This document shows, piece after piece, positions 1 to 7,911 of a stretch of 20,399 nt of DNA. A program made the position numbers and the translations under genes. The DNA is from JAQBFJ01 sp032123435 (GTDB taxonomy: Bacteria > Verrucomicrobiota > Kiritimatiellia > UBA8416 > JAQBFJ01): assembly GCA_032123435.1 (NCBI GenBank), contig JAQBFJ010000086.1, forward strand, positions 1 through 20,399, given 5' to 3'. The notes under the pieces were generated by a model. The model saw only the letters and a program-made list of their open reading frames with translations, ran no database searches and was not told the origin of the DNA. Position 1 is the stretch's first letter. Each line of letters starts with the position of its first letter.

Positions 1-2139
1 CGGCCTGATTTCACGTGCTTCATCACTGACCGCCTTTACAACCCTTGTTATATTACAGCGTCGAAAGTTCAGCCATTGTTCTTTCAGCTTATTGTCATTT
101 CGTATATCTGCCGGCCACTTTTTCACGCGTGCGCCAATAACGTTTTCAAACCGCTCGCGACAACCATCACAAAAACAGAAATCCCGACTGGGATAACGTA
201 TGTAGTCAAAATGAATACCGTCCACCGCGTAATTCCTTGCGATTTCAACCATTGAACTTATTTCCAGCTCCTGATTAGCCGGATGTGAAGGACACAGCCA
301 GCCAGGATCAACCCGACCATCGAAATGCACCTGAAGCCGTCCACTCTCCTTCATGCGGCGAATAAATTCCTGAGGCGCGTTCCAGCCTGTATTCCAGCTT
401 ACCTTCCAAATGTGACATTCCACCCCATACTTCCTGCAGGCTTGCAGACATTGCTCGATAAAATCCCCGCTCTTTCTTACTTCATCTGCGATCGGAAGAA
501 TTTTACTGTCATAATATGCAACACCAGCCCACGCCATATTAGGAAACACCGCCGTGAATCCGTTTTCAGCAAGAAGCCTGACAGCTTCATCCCAATCCAT
601 TCCCGCGACCCCGAACGGACTATGACACCAGAACGCCCGGTATTCACCGGCCTGCGCGTCCTGCACCATGCAATACGCGCGTTCCACCAGTCCCCCCGCC
701 CTGCCTGCCGCGTCAATAGCCTCAATCCACTTACACGCCGTCAGAAGATTTTTCGATTCCAAAGCGATCTTTCCCGCCTCATCCAGTACCGGCTTCACAC
801 GTTCGGATATTCCTTTCATCGCCGCTTCTTGAAGAATCTGTCGACAAGCCTGCGTTATATCCTGATAAGGACCAAACCGGTCCGCCTGCATTACTATTTT
901 CCTCGCGGACCCATGCCATATTTCAGGAATAAAATTTCCTATCATCGCCAGCAGAAGATCCCTCTTTGCAAGCGGATTGTCCTTAGCCAGAATATGAGTC
1001 ATCTGAATACAGTTCCCGGAGACAATTATCGCCGGCTCACCCGTATTAGTTCCCTTCTCGTCATACCAATAGGCAACAGCCCTGCTCCTGCCCGTAACAG
1101 GACGCGCTTGATAAATGTTCCATGATCTCTGCTTTACAATATCCGCCTGGCCCGTAAAACCTTTACCTGCTTTACGCATGGAAGCAAATTGCCCCTGATA
1201 TACCTGCTTCATGTGCTTGCCCTGCTCAATCCCGATAACCTGTTCCAGCGCAGGCGGCATAACGTAGAAACAAATCATTTTTCCGCCAAACAGGAGAAAT
1301 GAATTCAATTCACTTACCGCGTTATCCGGCATATCAGGATTGTAAGGCAAAATAACAAGTTTCTTATCGCTAAGTATTTTCTGCGTAAGATCAAGATCGC
1401 TGATAACACAGTACGAAATTCCAAGATTTTTCAGATGCTGAACTATCATTTCCGTATAATCGGTTATTGATCTCAATTCATCCGGTCTTGTCTTAGCCGC
1501 AGAATCACCGCGCACAACAGCCACACGCGCATCCGCGCCAAGGAGTCCCAGATGACTGATATAAAAAACCGTGTCCGCATCCGCCCCGCGCCAGACGGAA
1601 ATACGCACTGCGTCAATCTTACTCCACCCGGCCGGTTCACCCTCAATCCCCATCTCCGCTTTATCAATCGTTATACGATTCCAGCCATCCACATTCGCCT
1701 GTTGAAACTTGGCCGCATACCAGCCTGAACCGCTTTTCAGATAGAACCTGAACACCGAGACCGGCAGAGGATCTTTACAGAAGAAGTAAAACTGTAATCC
1801 CTGACAGGCGGCAAGATCCATGCTGATAGATTTTTCCCACGTCGCGCGCTCGACATTACGCCCTTTGAATTCGCACGGAAATCTCAACACGTTTGTACCG
1901 TTAATATCAAGAACGGAAACAGGTTCCGTCCTCAGCATGGCTGACCACGATCTGCGCGCACTGCGCGTATCAGGATAATTGAAATCATCTATAAGTTCAT
2001 AGTTATGTTCAGGCGGTGCGGGAATCACCTCGTCCAGCCGTTCTCTCACACAAGCTGACAACCCGAACACTATGCTCGCGACAAACAAGCAGGCCGTAAG
2101 AAATCTGACGCTAGTTTGATTGATTTTGGTTCTTATCAT
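1..2139 (-). CDS. GHL10 (DUF187) family glycosidase-like lipoprotein, 3' end beyond the window
   Basis: An open frame of 713 codons runs from an ATG at 2139 to the left edge without a stop, so the C-terminus is missing. An in-frame TAA lies five codons upstream, which fixes the 5' limit; no good ribosome binding site is visible. Residues 1-30 form a lipoprotein signal with lipobox LSAC (Cys30), predicting membrane anchoring outside the cytoplasm. Residues about 47-200 look like a beta-sandwich carbohydrate-binding module, and 205-420 like a Rossmann/amidotransferase-like domain. From about 502 the sequence matches the GHL10/DUF187 TIM-barrel family: FWCHSPFG at 503-510, VFPNMAW, then GIHFDYIRYPS at 641-651 followed by a Cys cluster (FCFCDGC, 654-660). 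The family is thought to hydrolyse glycans, but the substrate cannot be read from sequence. Divergent from the UroD-like gene. Confidence 0.8.
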   Translation of the reverse strand, partial: MIRTKINQTSVRFLTACLFVASIVFGLSACVRERLDEVIPAPPEHNYELIDDFNYPDTRSARRSWSAMLRTEPVSVLDINGTNVLRFPCEFKGRNVERATWEKSISMDLAACQGLQFYFFCKDPLPVSVFRFYLKSGSGWYAAKFQQANVDGWNRITIDKAEMGIEGEPAGWSKIDAVRISVWRGADADTVFYISHLGLLGADARVAVVRGDSAAKTRPDELRSITDYTEMIVQHLKNLGISYCVISDLDLTQKILSDKKLVILPYNPDMPDNAVSELNSFLLFGGKMICFYVMPPALEQVIGIEQGKHMKQVYQGQFASMRKAGKGFTGQADIVKQRSWNIYQARPVTGRSRAVAYWYDEKGTNTGEPAIIVSGNCIQMTHILAKDNPLAKRDLLLAMIGNFIPEIWHGSARKIVMQADRFGPYQDITQACRQILQEAAMKGISERVKPVLDEAGKIALESKNLLTACKWIEAIDAAGRAGGLVERAYCMVQDAQAGEYRAFWCHSPFGVAGMDWDEAVRLLAENGFTAVFPNMAWAGVAYYDSKILPIADEVRKSGDFIEQCLQACRKYGVECHIWKVSWNTGWNAPQEFIRRMKESGRLQVHFDGRVDPGWLCPSHPANQELEISSMVEIARNYAVDGIHFDYIRYPSRDFCFCDGCRERFENVIGARVKKWPADIRNDNKLKEQWLNFRRCNITRVVKAVSDEAREIRP

Positions 2140-2370
2140 GAAATATTCAGCTTAGAGATATCAGTACGCAAAATTTAAAAACGCGGAACCACAGACCAGA
2201 AGCCTCCGCGCCATGCACGTTCAGTCATTGTCTTTCAAGACCTCCCGTATGTTATGTCCTTTTAGCACCGTTATCAATTAAAAACAGGGGAAGTTGCCGC
2301 TTGATAACACCAATGTTTTATTATTAAATCATCCTTTTACTTTCTAGAAACACTGCAAGGAGTTCATCGT
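2140..2370. promoter_or_regulatory. Divergent intergenic region between the GHL10 lipoprotein and UroD-like genes
   Basis: The two flanking genes are transcribed away from each other, so both promoters should lie here. On the plus strand TTGATA at 2301-2306 with A+T-rich sequence (TATTAA at 2322-2327, spacer 15) is a weak promoter candidate. AAGGAG just upstream of 2371 is a good ribosome binding site, eight bases before the ATG. No clear operator palindrome was seen. Confidence 0.4.
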
Positions 2371-3498
2371 ATGAAAAAAGAAATAAAACCATCTCGTCCC
2401 AAATGGCGAGGCATAATGACAGATCGCGAACGGTTCAATAACCAGATGCATTACAAATCCATAGACCGCTCTTTTAACATGGAATTCGGCTATTGGCAGG
2501 AAAACTATGAGCAATGGCCTCTTTTTCTGGAGAACAACATAACAAATGAGGGTGAAGCAAATGTTTTCTTTAACTTTGATATCATTAGCGGCGTAGGCGG
2601 CAACACCTGGATGAATCCGGCTTTTGAAGAAAAAGTGATAAGCGAGACAGCCGACAAGAAAATCATAATGAATGGCGACGGCCTGCTGGCAGAAATCGCC
2701 AAGGACGGGCACAGCTCCATCCCTCATTACACAAAAGCTTCGATCGTAACGCCGGACGACTGGAAACAATGCAAAGAAGAAAGATTCCGCCGCGACGATC
2801 CGGCGCGCAAAATCAACATTGCCGAAGTCAAGAAAACGCATCCGGAAGATAGAACATATCCGCTCGGCGTCTGGTGCGGCTCAATGATAGGAAAGATCCG
2901 CGACATGTTGACTTTTGAAGGCCTTGCATACGCCTGTTATGATTATCCCGACATGGTAGAAGACATGGTTGAAACATGCTGTGTTCTTGTCGAAGACTCG
3001 CTTGATCAGATTTTACCTCACATCAAGCTCGATTACGCGTCAGGCTGGGAAGACATTTGCTTCAAGAATGGTCCAATCATATCGCTCGATTTTTTCACGA
3101 ATATTATAGTGCCTCGTTACAAGCGCATAAACAAAAAGCTGAAAGCGGCAGGTATTGACATCTGGTATACCGATTGTGATGGCGACGTTCGACCGCTTCT
3201 ACCCGGTCTTCTTGAATCCGGCATCAATTGTCTGTTCCCATACGAGGTGAACAGTTGTGTTCATCCGGCTGTTCTACTGGAGGAATATGGTAAAGATCTC
3301 AGGATCATGGGTGGATTTGACAAGTTAGAGATGATTAAGGGCAAACAGGCGATCAAAGCATATATGGAATCGCTTGTGCCGCTTGTAGAGCGTGGTGGTT
3401 ATATTCCATTTTGTGATCATCGTTGTCCGCCCGATGTTAAGCCTGACGACTACATTTACTATCTGGATTTAAAAGAGAAAATGTTTGGACTGGCCTGA
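2371..3498 (+). CDS. UroD-family (uroporphyrinogen decarboxylase / corrinoid methyltransferase-like) protein
   Basis: This 375-residue protein has the shape of the UroD/MtaA/CmuA superfamily TIM barrel: DRERFNNQMHYKSIDR near the N-terminus (18-33), TDCDGDVRPLLPGLLESGIN (267-286), FPYEV, GKDLRIMGGFDK (307-318) and a C-terminal GGYIPFCDHRCPPDV (342-356). The DxDGD and DH motifs are typical of the expanded UroD-like proteins of PVC bacteria rather than of haem-pathway HemE. Methyl-transferring members bind zinc through an H-x-C...C pattern; that first motif is not evident here, though CDHRC remains at the C-terminal position. A strong AAGGAG site supports the start at 2371; ATG 2416 (MTDRERF) is where many family members begin. 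The likely role is methyl transfer to or from a corrinoid protein, by family and by the RACE activator at 7912; substrate unknown. Confidence 0.75.
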   Translation: MKKEIKPSRPKWRGIMTDRERFNNQMHYKSIDRSFNMEFGYWQENYEQWPLFLENNITNEGEANVFFNFDIISGVGGNTWMNPAFEEKVISETADKKIIMNGDGLLAEIAKDGHSSIPHYTKASIVTPDDWKQCKEERFRRDDPARKINIAEVKKTHPEDRTYPLGVWCGSMIGKIRDMLTFEGLAYACYDYPDMVEDMVETCCVLVEDSLDQILPHIKLDYASGWEDICFKNGPIISLDFFTNIIVPRYKRINKKLKAAGIDIWYTDCDGDVRPLLPGLLESGINCLFPYEVNSCVHPAVLLEEYGKDLRIMGGFDKLEMIKGKQAIKAYMESLVPLVERGGYIPFCDHRCPPDVKPDDYIYYLDLKEKMFGLA

Positions 3499-3564
3499 TA
3501 TATCGGGAATCAACTTGCAGTGAACCGTTTCATGTAGACCGTCACGAATTGCCGTCACGAGCGT

Positions 3565-3578
3565 CTGCCTTCACTTTC
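3565..3578. repeat. 14-bp direct repeat flanking the GH95-like gene, left copy
   Basis: The 14-mer ctgccttcactttc occurs here, just past the gene's stop, and again at 5843-5856 just before its start, both in the same orientation. The match continues as c(c)gg after the 14-mer. It may be a recombination scar or a copy of an interspersed spacer repeat. Confidence 0.45.
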
Positions 3579-3605
3579 CGGCATTCGTCAGTTACCTGAG
3601 AAAAA

Positions 3606-5819
3606 CTATTTTTCAGGGCTCATCGGCACCAGTCTGATTTCCTCATTCACTCTGGTTGCAAGAGTGAAGCGATCACCGGAAACAGTCTCCGCCTTCACGC
3701 CGTCTCGAAAAACTGCGACCTTGTCTCCCGGCCAGGGATTCTGAACGATGCACGGTTTGCCCCTTTCACTCCTGATCCGTACGTATTGAACCTGCCCGTC
3801 CTTCAGTTCGCCGGACACGAGAAATGCGCCCCACATACGCAGGTCGGAAAATCGCGCATCCTTGTTCTTTGGCCACACAGGGAAGATGCGCAGCACATTC
3901 TGATGAGCCATGCACAGCATCATATTGATTGTGTTTGGAACAATGCTGCAGTTTTCAATCCCATGAGGATTCCCTACAGTGAAGCCATTCGGACTGCCGA
4001 CCCGCTTGATCATAGATCGCAGTTGAGAAAGAATTACTTCTGGATCATATCCTACTCGGGCCGCTGCCGGATAGAAACTGTTCATGCCGTTGCCGTCGAG
4101 CCAGCGCCCCATGACTTCAATCGTGTTACGAGATATTTCAAGCAGCTTCGGGTCACTTTCAAGCCCAATAGCGCCGGCAGGATATATGTGCTGGATACCA
4201 AGAGTATTATCCTCACTCCATGCCATTCCCTTCTCGCTATACCGAAAGACCGTCTTTCCGTTCTTCTCCTGTGTGGGGAACGCACTCATATGGCCGAGGA
4301 TATGGTTCCACTTATTGTGACGTTCGGCATCCACACGCAATTCTTTGCTCATATCCAGCGCAAGGTAAAATGCGTTGCGGACCATGCCCAAAGACATGAT
4401 GGGATTCATATCGTTTCCCGACCATTCATGTATGGCATCCTTGTAGATAACGTATCGCTGAGAATCCTTCTCCCATGTGAGGTAGTCCTCCCAGAAATTG
4501 ACGACCTCAATCACAAGGGGATATACGTCTTTGCCATACTCCGGGTCATACGTGCTGTACCAGTGCAATGCAATATTGACCAGACAGTAGGCGGCATTGC
4601 TTTTTTGCTGGTGGAATAATCCCGGACCGGTATTGCCGAAATACGTCGAATGCCTGGTCACTTCGAGGCCCTTTGGACCCAGACCGATTGGAAAGTAAAC
4701 CCCCCTGCAGTTCAGTTCGGCCTTCGCATAGAATTTGCCGCGTTCGATAAAAGCTAAAATAGGAGCATGGTAAGTATTGGCCTGCTCGATATGGTTTCCG
4801 CTGTACAAACCGTAGAATGGGGCCTGGTAATTGTAATTCAAATGGTAATCTCCATGCCATTCGGGATGATCCACGGTCACCCATGAACCAAAAATGCCTG
4901 GAGGAAACTCAAGATCGCGACAGCAACTGCCCATGACATAGTTGGAAAGATAGTAGCGTTGCTCGACAAGCGGATCTCCTATCTCCACCCAACTCTTGCT
5001 CCAGAAGTCATGCCACCACTTGCAGTGCGCGGTCTCAACATCATCGAAATCAACACTCGCGACCAACTGCCGGGCATCCGTCAGATAGTCAGGCCCATCT
5101 AACAGACTACGCATACCAATGGCCAGTCGGACACTCTTCCCGGGCTTCAGTTCAAACTCAGTACCGTCCGCGCCATACAGTTTTACTGCGGCCGCCACGG
5201 CAGAGGGAACATCCACGCCCTTCTCGAATTTCCTGACTATCCAGGCAGTCGCGTTCTCTTTGCCGGAAAGCGAGTCCGAATTACCGCCCTTCAGCGGCGT
5301 GATTGCGATTTCGCCGGACAGTGCTTCTCCCTTTGATTCAATCTCAACGATCAGCAGGTTATGCTCTGCTGCCACGTAGCTATGCATCGTCACTGTCGCG
5401 TTCTCTTTTGAGAAAACAGCGCTGGTTTTAGCATTGTACAAGTTCTGTTCGAGATGATACTTCGCTCCTTTCAACCCCGGGATGCTGATGTCCATATATC
5501 CCACACCGGTGACATAGCCTTCGCCGTCACGCGACTTGAAACGCCAGAAATCGTTCTTGCACAACCAGAAGCGCTGCGCTTCAGGAGGTCCGCTGATGGT
5601 TGCGGCGATGCTCCCATTACCCAACAGTGGCCCGTCAACCGCTGTCCGAGATGGGGTCTTGGTCGGAGGCTTATTGAATACGGTTTTATACTGCGAGACA
5701 ATACGTTTGGCTTCCATGTCTGACCTTCTTCGTCGTTCACCTTCCGCATGAACGGGCTGTTGCACGCAATTGATACACATTCCAAAAATGATGATTCCGA
5801 GCACCATTGTCTTTGACAT
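3606..5819 (-). CDS. GH95-like (alpha/alpha)6-barrel glycoside hydrolase, secreted
   Basis: I place the start at ATG 5819 (737 residues) because an AGGGAGA site lies seven bases upstream and a signal peptide follows directly: a hydrophobic MVLGIIIFGMCINC segment ending in an AxA-like VHA site. The longer frame from 5882 would bury this signal behind 21 residues and has no binding site. The N-terminal part has GPLLGNGSIAATISG and LCKNDFWR, like the N-terminal beta-sandwich of GH95 enzymes (PLGNG motif). The middle has HPEWHGDYHLNYNYQ, matching the catalytic barrel entry, and later IHEWSGNDMN. The C-terminus (FSDLRMWGAFLVSGELKDG) resembles the GH95 C-terminal beta-domain. GH95 members are alpha-L-fucosidases or alpha-L-galactosidases; divergence makes the exact specificity uncertain. 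Convergent with the UroD-like gene. Confidence 0.7.
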   Translation of the reverse strand: MSKTMVLGIIIFGMCINCVQQPVHAEGERRRRSDMEAKRIVSQYKTVFNKPPTKTPSRTAVDGPLLGNGSIAATISGPPEAQRFWLCKNDFWRFKSRDGEGYVTGVGYMDISIPGLKGAKYHLEQNLYNAKTSAVFSKENATVTMHSYVAAEHNLLIVEIESKGEALSGEIAITPLKGGNSDSLSGKENATAWIVRKFEKGVDVPSAVAAAVKLYGADGTEFELKPGKSVRLAIGMRSLLDGPDYLTDARQLVASVDFDDVETAHCKWWHDFWSKSWVEIGDPLVEQRYYLSNYVMGSCCRDLEFPPGIFGSWVTVDHPEWHGDYHLNYNYQAPFYGLYSGNHIEQANTYHAPILAFIERGKFYAKAELNCRGVYFPIGLGPKGLEVTRHSTYFGNTGPGLFHQQKSNAAYCLVNIALHWYSTYDPEYGKDVYPLVIEVVNFWEDYLTWEKDSQRYVIYKDAIHEWSGNDMNPIMSLGMVRNAFYLALDMSKELRVDAERHNKWNHILGHMSAFPTQEKNGKTVFRYSEKGMAWSEDNTLGIQHIYPAGAIGLESDPKLLEISRNTIEVMGRWLDGNGMNSFYPAAARVGYDPEVILSQLRSMIKRVGSPNGFTVGNPHGIENCSIVPNTINMMLCMAHQNVLRIFPVWPKNKDARFSDLRMWGAFLVSGELKDGQVQYVRIRSERGKPCIVQNPWPGDKVAVFRDGVKAETVSGDRFTLATRVNEEIRLVPMSPEK

Positions 5820-5842
5820 GATTCTGTCTCCCTGGCGGGCAC

Positions 5843-5856
5843 CTGCCTTCACTTTC
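5843..5856. repeat. 14-bp direct repeat flanking the GH95-like gene, right copy
   Basis: Second copy of ctgccttcactttc (first at 3565-3578). It lies immediately upstream of the ribosome binding site of the GH95-like gene, so the two copies bracket the whole coding region. Confidence 0.45.
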
Positions 5857-5898
5857 GGCGTCTTCGGTAATGTACGATTCATGTGACAGACGTCAAGA

Positions 5899-6153
5899 CT
5901 ACTTCTTGGCTCGATACTTGTTAATGATAGGCGTAATCATGAGATGCGTCCCTCCTTCCTTGTGCGGCCCCACGCCAAGCTTGACCATCTTTTCAGCGAA
6001 CTGAGAATTACCGAGAAGCTGTCCGCTCAGGAAATCCCTATGATACTGTCCGCCGAAATTGGCCCAATCAGCACCAGACCGCCAGCCTTCAGCCGCAATA
6101 TGTGATAAAACCAACTTTATATGAGGGCTAACAAAACAGACTGTTTTATGCAA
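5899..6153 (-). pseudogene. Short orphan frame, possibly the decayed 3' end of a GT1-like glycosyltransferase
   Basis: The frame opens with a TTG at 6153, has no ribosome binding site and encodes 84 residues. Its C-terminal half reads LLGNSQFAEKMVKLGVGP, which resembles the GDQPFWAxxVxxLGVGP segment near the end of GT1 (UDP-glycosyltransferase-like) proteins. In the neighbouring frame of the same strand just upstream one can read AGGLVLIGPISAD, which resembles the AGxPxxxxPxxxDQ element that precedes it in GT1. Both pieces in the right order but in different frames suggest a frameshifted remnant. The resemblance is from memory and short; the last 20 residues do not fit GT1 well. It could instead be a chance frame. 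Confidence 0.3.
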
Positions 6154-6249
6154 GACACGACGTGTTTTTTACAAAAGCCCTATCTTTTTTACATATTCTT
6201 GTTCTTTATTAAATAGCCCAAAGTGTATATATAATAGATAGATAAAGAT

Positions 6250-6717
6250 ATGAATTCAGATGATTTGGAAAATTACCCTGTTGCACAAATTGCTAGTGCT
6301 CAAAGAACTGTTGTGTTTTCTATTTTTATTTATTTAATAGCAATAGCAATTGCAGAATTAACCTCACTCATTATCACAGATGAAATTCCTCATTTTGAAG
6401 ATGAGGTTTGGTTGTTCATATTTTTTCTTCCCACGTCTGCTATTGGTTATTTATGTTTATCCCTGCTAGAATTCTGGGGATTTCTAATTGCTATAATCCA
6501 CTGCTGTTGCTTGTATTATTTAATATTTGATCATTTTAAATTGAGATATTTGTTTTTTACTATTTTTGCTTCTCAATCATTAACATCAACAATTATGATC
6601 ATTCGGCTAGAACAGGTTGAACATGCAACAATGTTGTTATGCATTCTGTTTGCATTGCTTTTCGTTTATTCAGTTTTATTGGGTGTTTTAAGCCCTTTGT
6701 TTAAAAAGAAACATTAA
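6250..6717 (+). CDS. Small multi-spanning membrane protein of unknown function
   Basis: The protein has 155 residues and four or five predicted membrane helices: about 22-45 (VVFSIFIYLIAIAIAELTS), 53-72, 75-97, 99-117 and 129-150, ending in a basic KKKH tail. The N-terminus carries QIASAQRTVVFSIFIYL, an arrangement I associate with small uncharacterised bacterial membrane proteins, not with a named family. The ATG at 6250 has only a weak purine-rich stretch upstream; TATAAT at 6230-6235 may be a promoter -10 element, but no good -35 was found. The gene is much richer in A+T than the flanking enzymes and uses AT-ending codons, suggesting a different origin. It probably forms a pair with the next gene, which has similar topology. 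Function not recognised. Confidence 0.6.
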   Translation: MNSDDLENYPVAQIASAQRTVVFSIFIYLIAIAIAELTSLIITDEIPHFEDEVWLFIFFLPTSAIGYLCLSLLEFWGFLIAIIHCCCLYYLIFDHFKLRYLFFTIFASQSLTSTIMIIRLEQVEHATMLLCILFALLFVYSVLLGVLSPLFKKKH

Positions 6718-6779
6718 TCTAGGTTCTCATGGATGAAAAATTGAACAGTAAATGAGCGTTACAGACTGGGGGATCAAAA

Positions 6780-7142
6780 ATGAAACGATCATTATTTCGA
6801 CATATATTTCTAGGTCTAGTTCTCTACATTGCGACAATAATTGGGGACCCAAAAGAAATAGAGATCACTAAGTTTGCCGTTGTTATCACATTAATCTTTT
6901 CATCACCTTTTCTTTTCTATTCGCTCGTTTATTTATATTTTCGAAAATCTGTGAATAAAAGTGTCCATTACAAAGCACTCTTAATCATACCTTATCTTCA
7001 TTCTATAACGTGGCTAATCTTGGGGGTCTTGCTTCCGAAAGCTGGTGCTTCAGAAGGCGGCATGTTGATTTTTTTACTTTGGACATTATATGCATTCGTA
7101 TTCTTCTTTATTGCACTAGATGCCCATTGGAAAGCAGATTGA
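6780..7142 (+). CDS. Second small membrane protein of unknown function
   Basis: The protein has 120 residues with four predicted membrane helices: about 5-22, 30-52, 65-85 and 93-113, with a short charged loop (YFRKSVNKSVHYK) after helix 2. A GGGGGA ribosome binding site at about 6768-6773 supports the ATG at 6780. It starts 62 bases after the preceding membrane protein, on the same strand and with the same A+T-rich composition, so the two may be cotranscribed. The sequence shows no catalytic motif and I do not recognise a family. The pair resembles the orphan small membrane-protein genes common in large PVC genomes. Confidence 0.55.
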   Translation: MKRSLFRHIFLGLVLYIATIIGDPKEIEITKFAVVITLIFSSPFLFYSLVYLYFRKSVNKSVHYKALLIIPYLHSITWLILGVLLPKAGASEGGMLIFLLWTLYAFVFFFIALDAHWKAD

Positions 7143-7600
7143 TAGAACTGTTTCCATGTAATACACCAATTGTAAAAACAGCTTCATGTTATGTATTGCC
7201 GCTTGCAGACAATTTTTAATCTCTCGTGTAATACATCATTACTACGCACAAGACAACAGTCCGGCAAACGGTTAGTTTCATTTCCCTATCTCCTTGTTGG
7301 ACCATTAATTCTACTGATAACATTCTGTGTTATTGCAAGATTCAGCATCAAAACACGGCAACAATTCCATACTGTTTATCCTTGTTTCAACAGCAATTTA
7401 CAGGAGAAATGGATCATATGCAAGTCAAGGTCCCTCGCAGACCTTTTATTATACAAATTGCACCAAATTAAATATTACCGAAGCGGCCATATGCATCTTT
7501 TCTTTTCTGGAACCATATTACAAACTGCATTTGTCAAACAATCTCTAACCACTGCACAAAGCCATTGTTTTACAACGTCTTATCCCCCACATGCATGCAA
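7143..7600. other. A+T-rich intergenic stretch with no convincing gene
   Basis: Frames of up to 139 codons occur here, but they overlap one another, lack ribosome binding sites and change hydrophobic character from frame to frame. A membrane-like run (PYLLVGPLILLITFCVI) in one frame is followed by NNSILFILVSTAIY in another, which could mean a decayed membrane-protein gene like the two upstream. That is too weak to call. No tRNA or clear terminator was seen. Confidence 0.4.
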
Positions 7601-7624
7601 TTCTTCATGAAATATGCGGGCTAA
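7601..7624. repeat. Solitary element end abutting the MITE-like element
   Basis: The segment (ttcttcatgaaatatgcggg, then ctaa) is a diverged copy of the right terminal repeat at 7789-7813 in the same orientation, and lies back to back with the left terminal repeat at 7626-7650, giving a large imperfect palindrome. It may be the end of a second related element. Confidence 0.45.
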
Positions 7625-7625
7625 C

Positions 7626-7813
7626 CTCTAGCGTGCATTATTCATGAAGCTTCGTGACGAGAGTGTGCAGGTTGCGACAGATCAAGGGCTTGGAGAAGGA
7701 ATCCGGATGAGGGCGTGTAGAGACACGTCGAAATCGGGTTCCGAGGGCAAGTCCTTGAGGTGGTGTAAGATACACGCTCACAGTAGATTCTTCATGAATA
7801 ATGTGCGCTAGAG
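7626..7813. mobile_element. MITE-like element, 188 bp, with 25-bp terminal inverted repeats
   Basis: The left arm (7626-7650) begins ctctagcgtgcattattc and the right arm (7789-7813), read on the other strand, begins ctctagcgcacattattc; they match at 22 of 25 positions. AAC directly precedes the left arm (7623-7625) and directly follows the right arm (7814-7816), consistent with a 3-bp target duplication. The 138-bp interior has no credible gene; a minus-strand frame crosses it but includes the repeats themselves. Size, ends and lack of coding capacity fit a non-autonomous transposon. The parent IS family was not identified. Confidence 0.5.
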
Positions 7814-7911
7814 AACCTGTTTTAAGCGTATTGCCGGCATATCCCGCCATACAAATGGAACAAACATCCTTATTCTTTACGAACTGAACCTGCAATGCTA
7901 TAACTCGATTC

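Noticed and set aside
325..1125. Plus-strand frame of 266 codons
   Set aside because: It lies opposite the minus-strand GHL10 lipoprotein, which is open over 713 codons with clear motifs and a lipobox; the plus-strand product has no recognisable domain.
3541..3562. Tandem ccgtcacga repeat (twice) between the UroD-like and GH95-like genes
   Set aside because: Only two 9-base copies; too short to support a repeat element or binding-site array.
5820..5882. Upstream start for the GH95-like gene at 5882
   Set aside because: No ribosome binding site, and it would bury the signal peptide; ATG 5819 has AGGGAGA at good spacing.
7191..7610. Frame of 139 codons in the A+T-rich stretch
   Set aside because: No ribosome binding site, no family resemblance, overlapping alternative frames, and mixed composition; at most a decayed gene.
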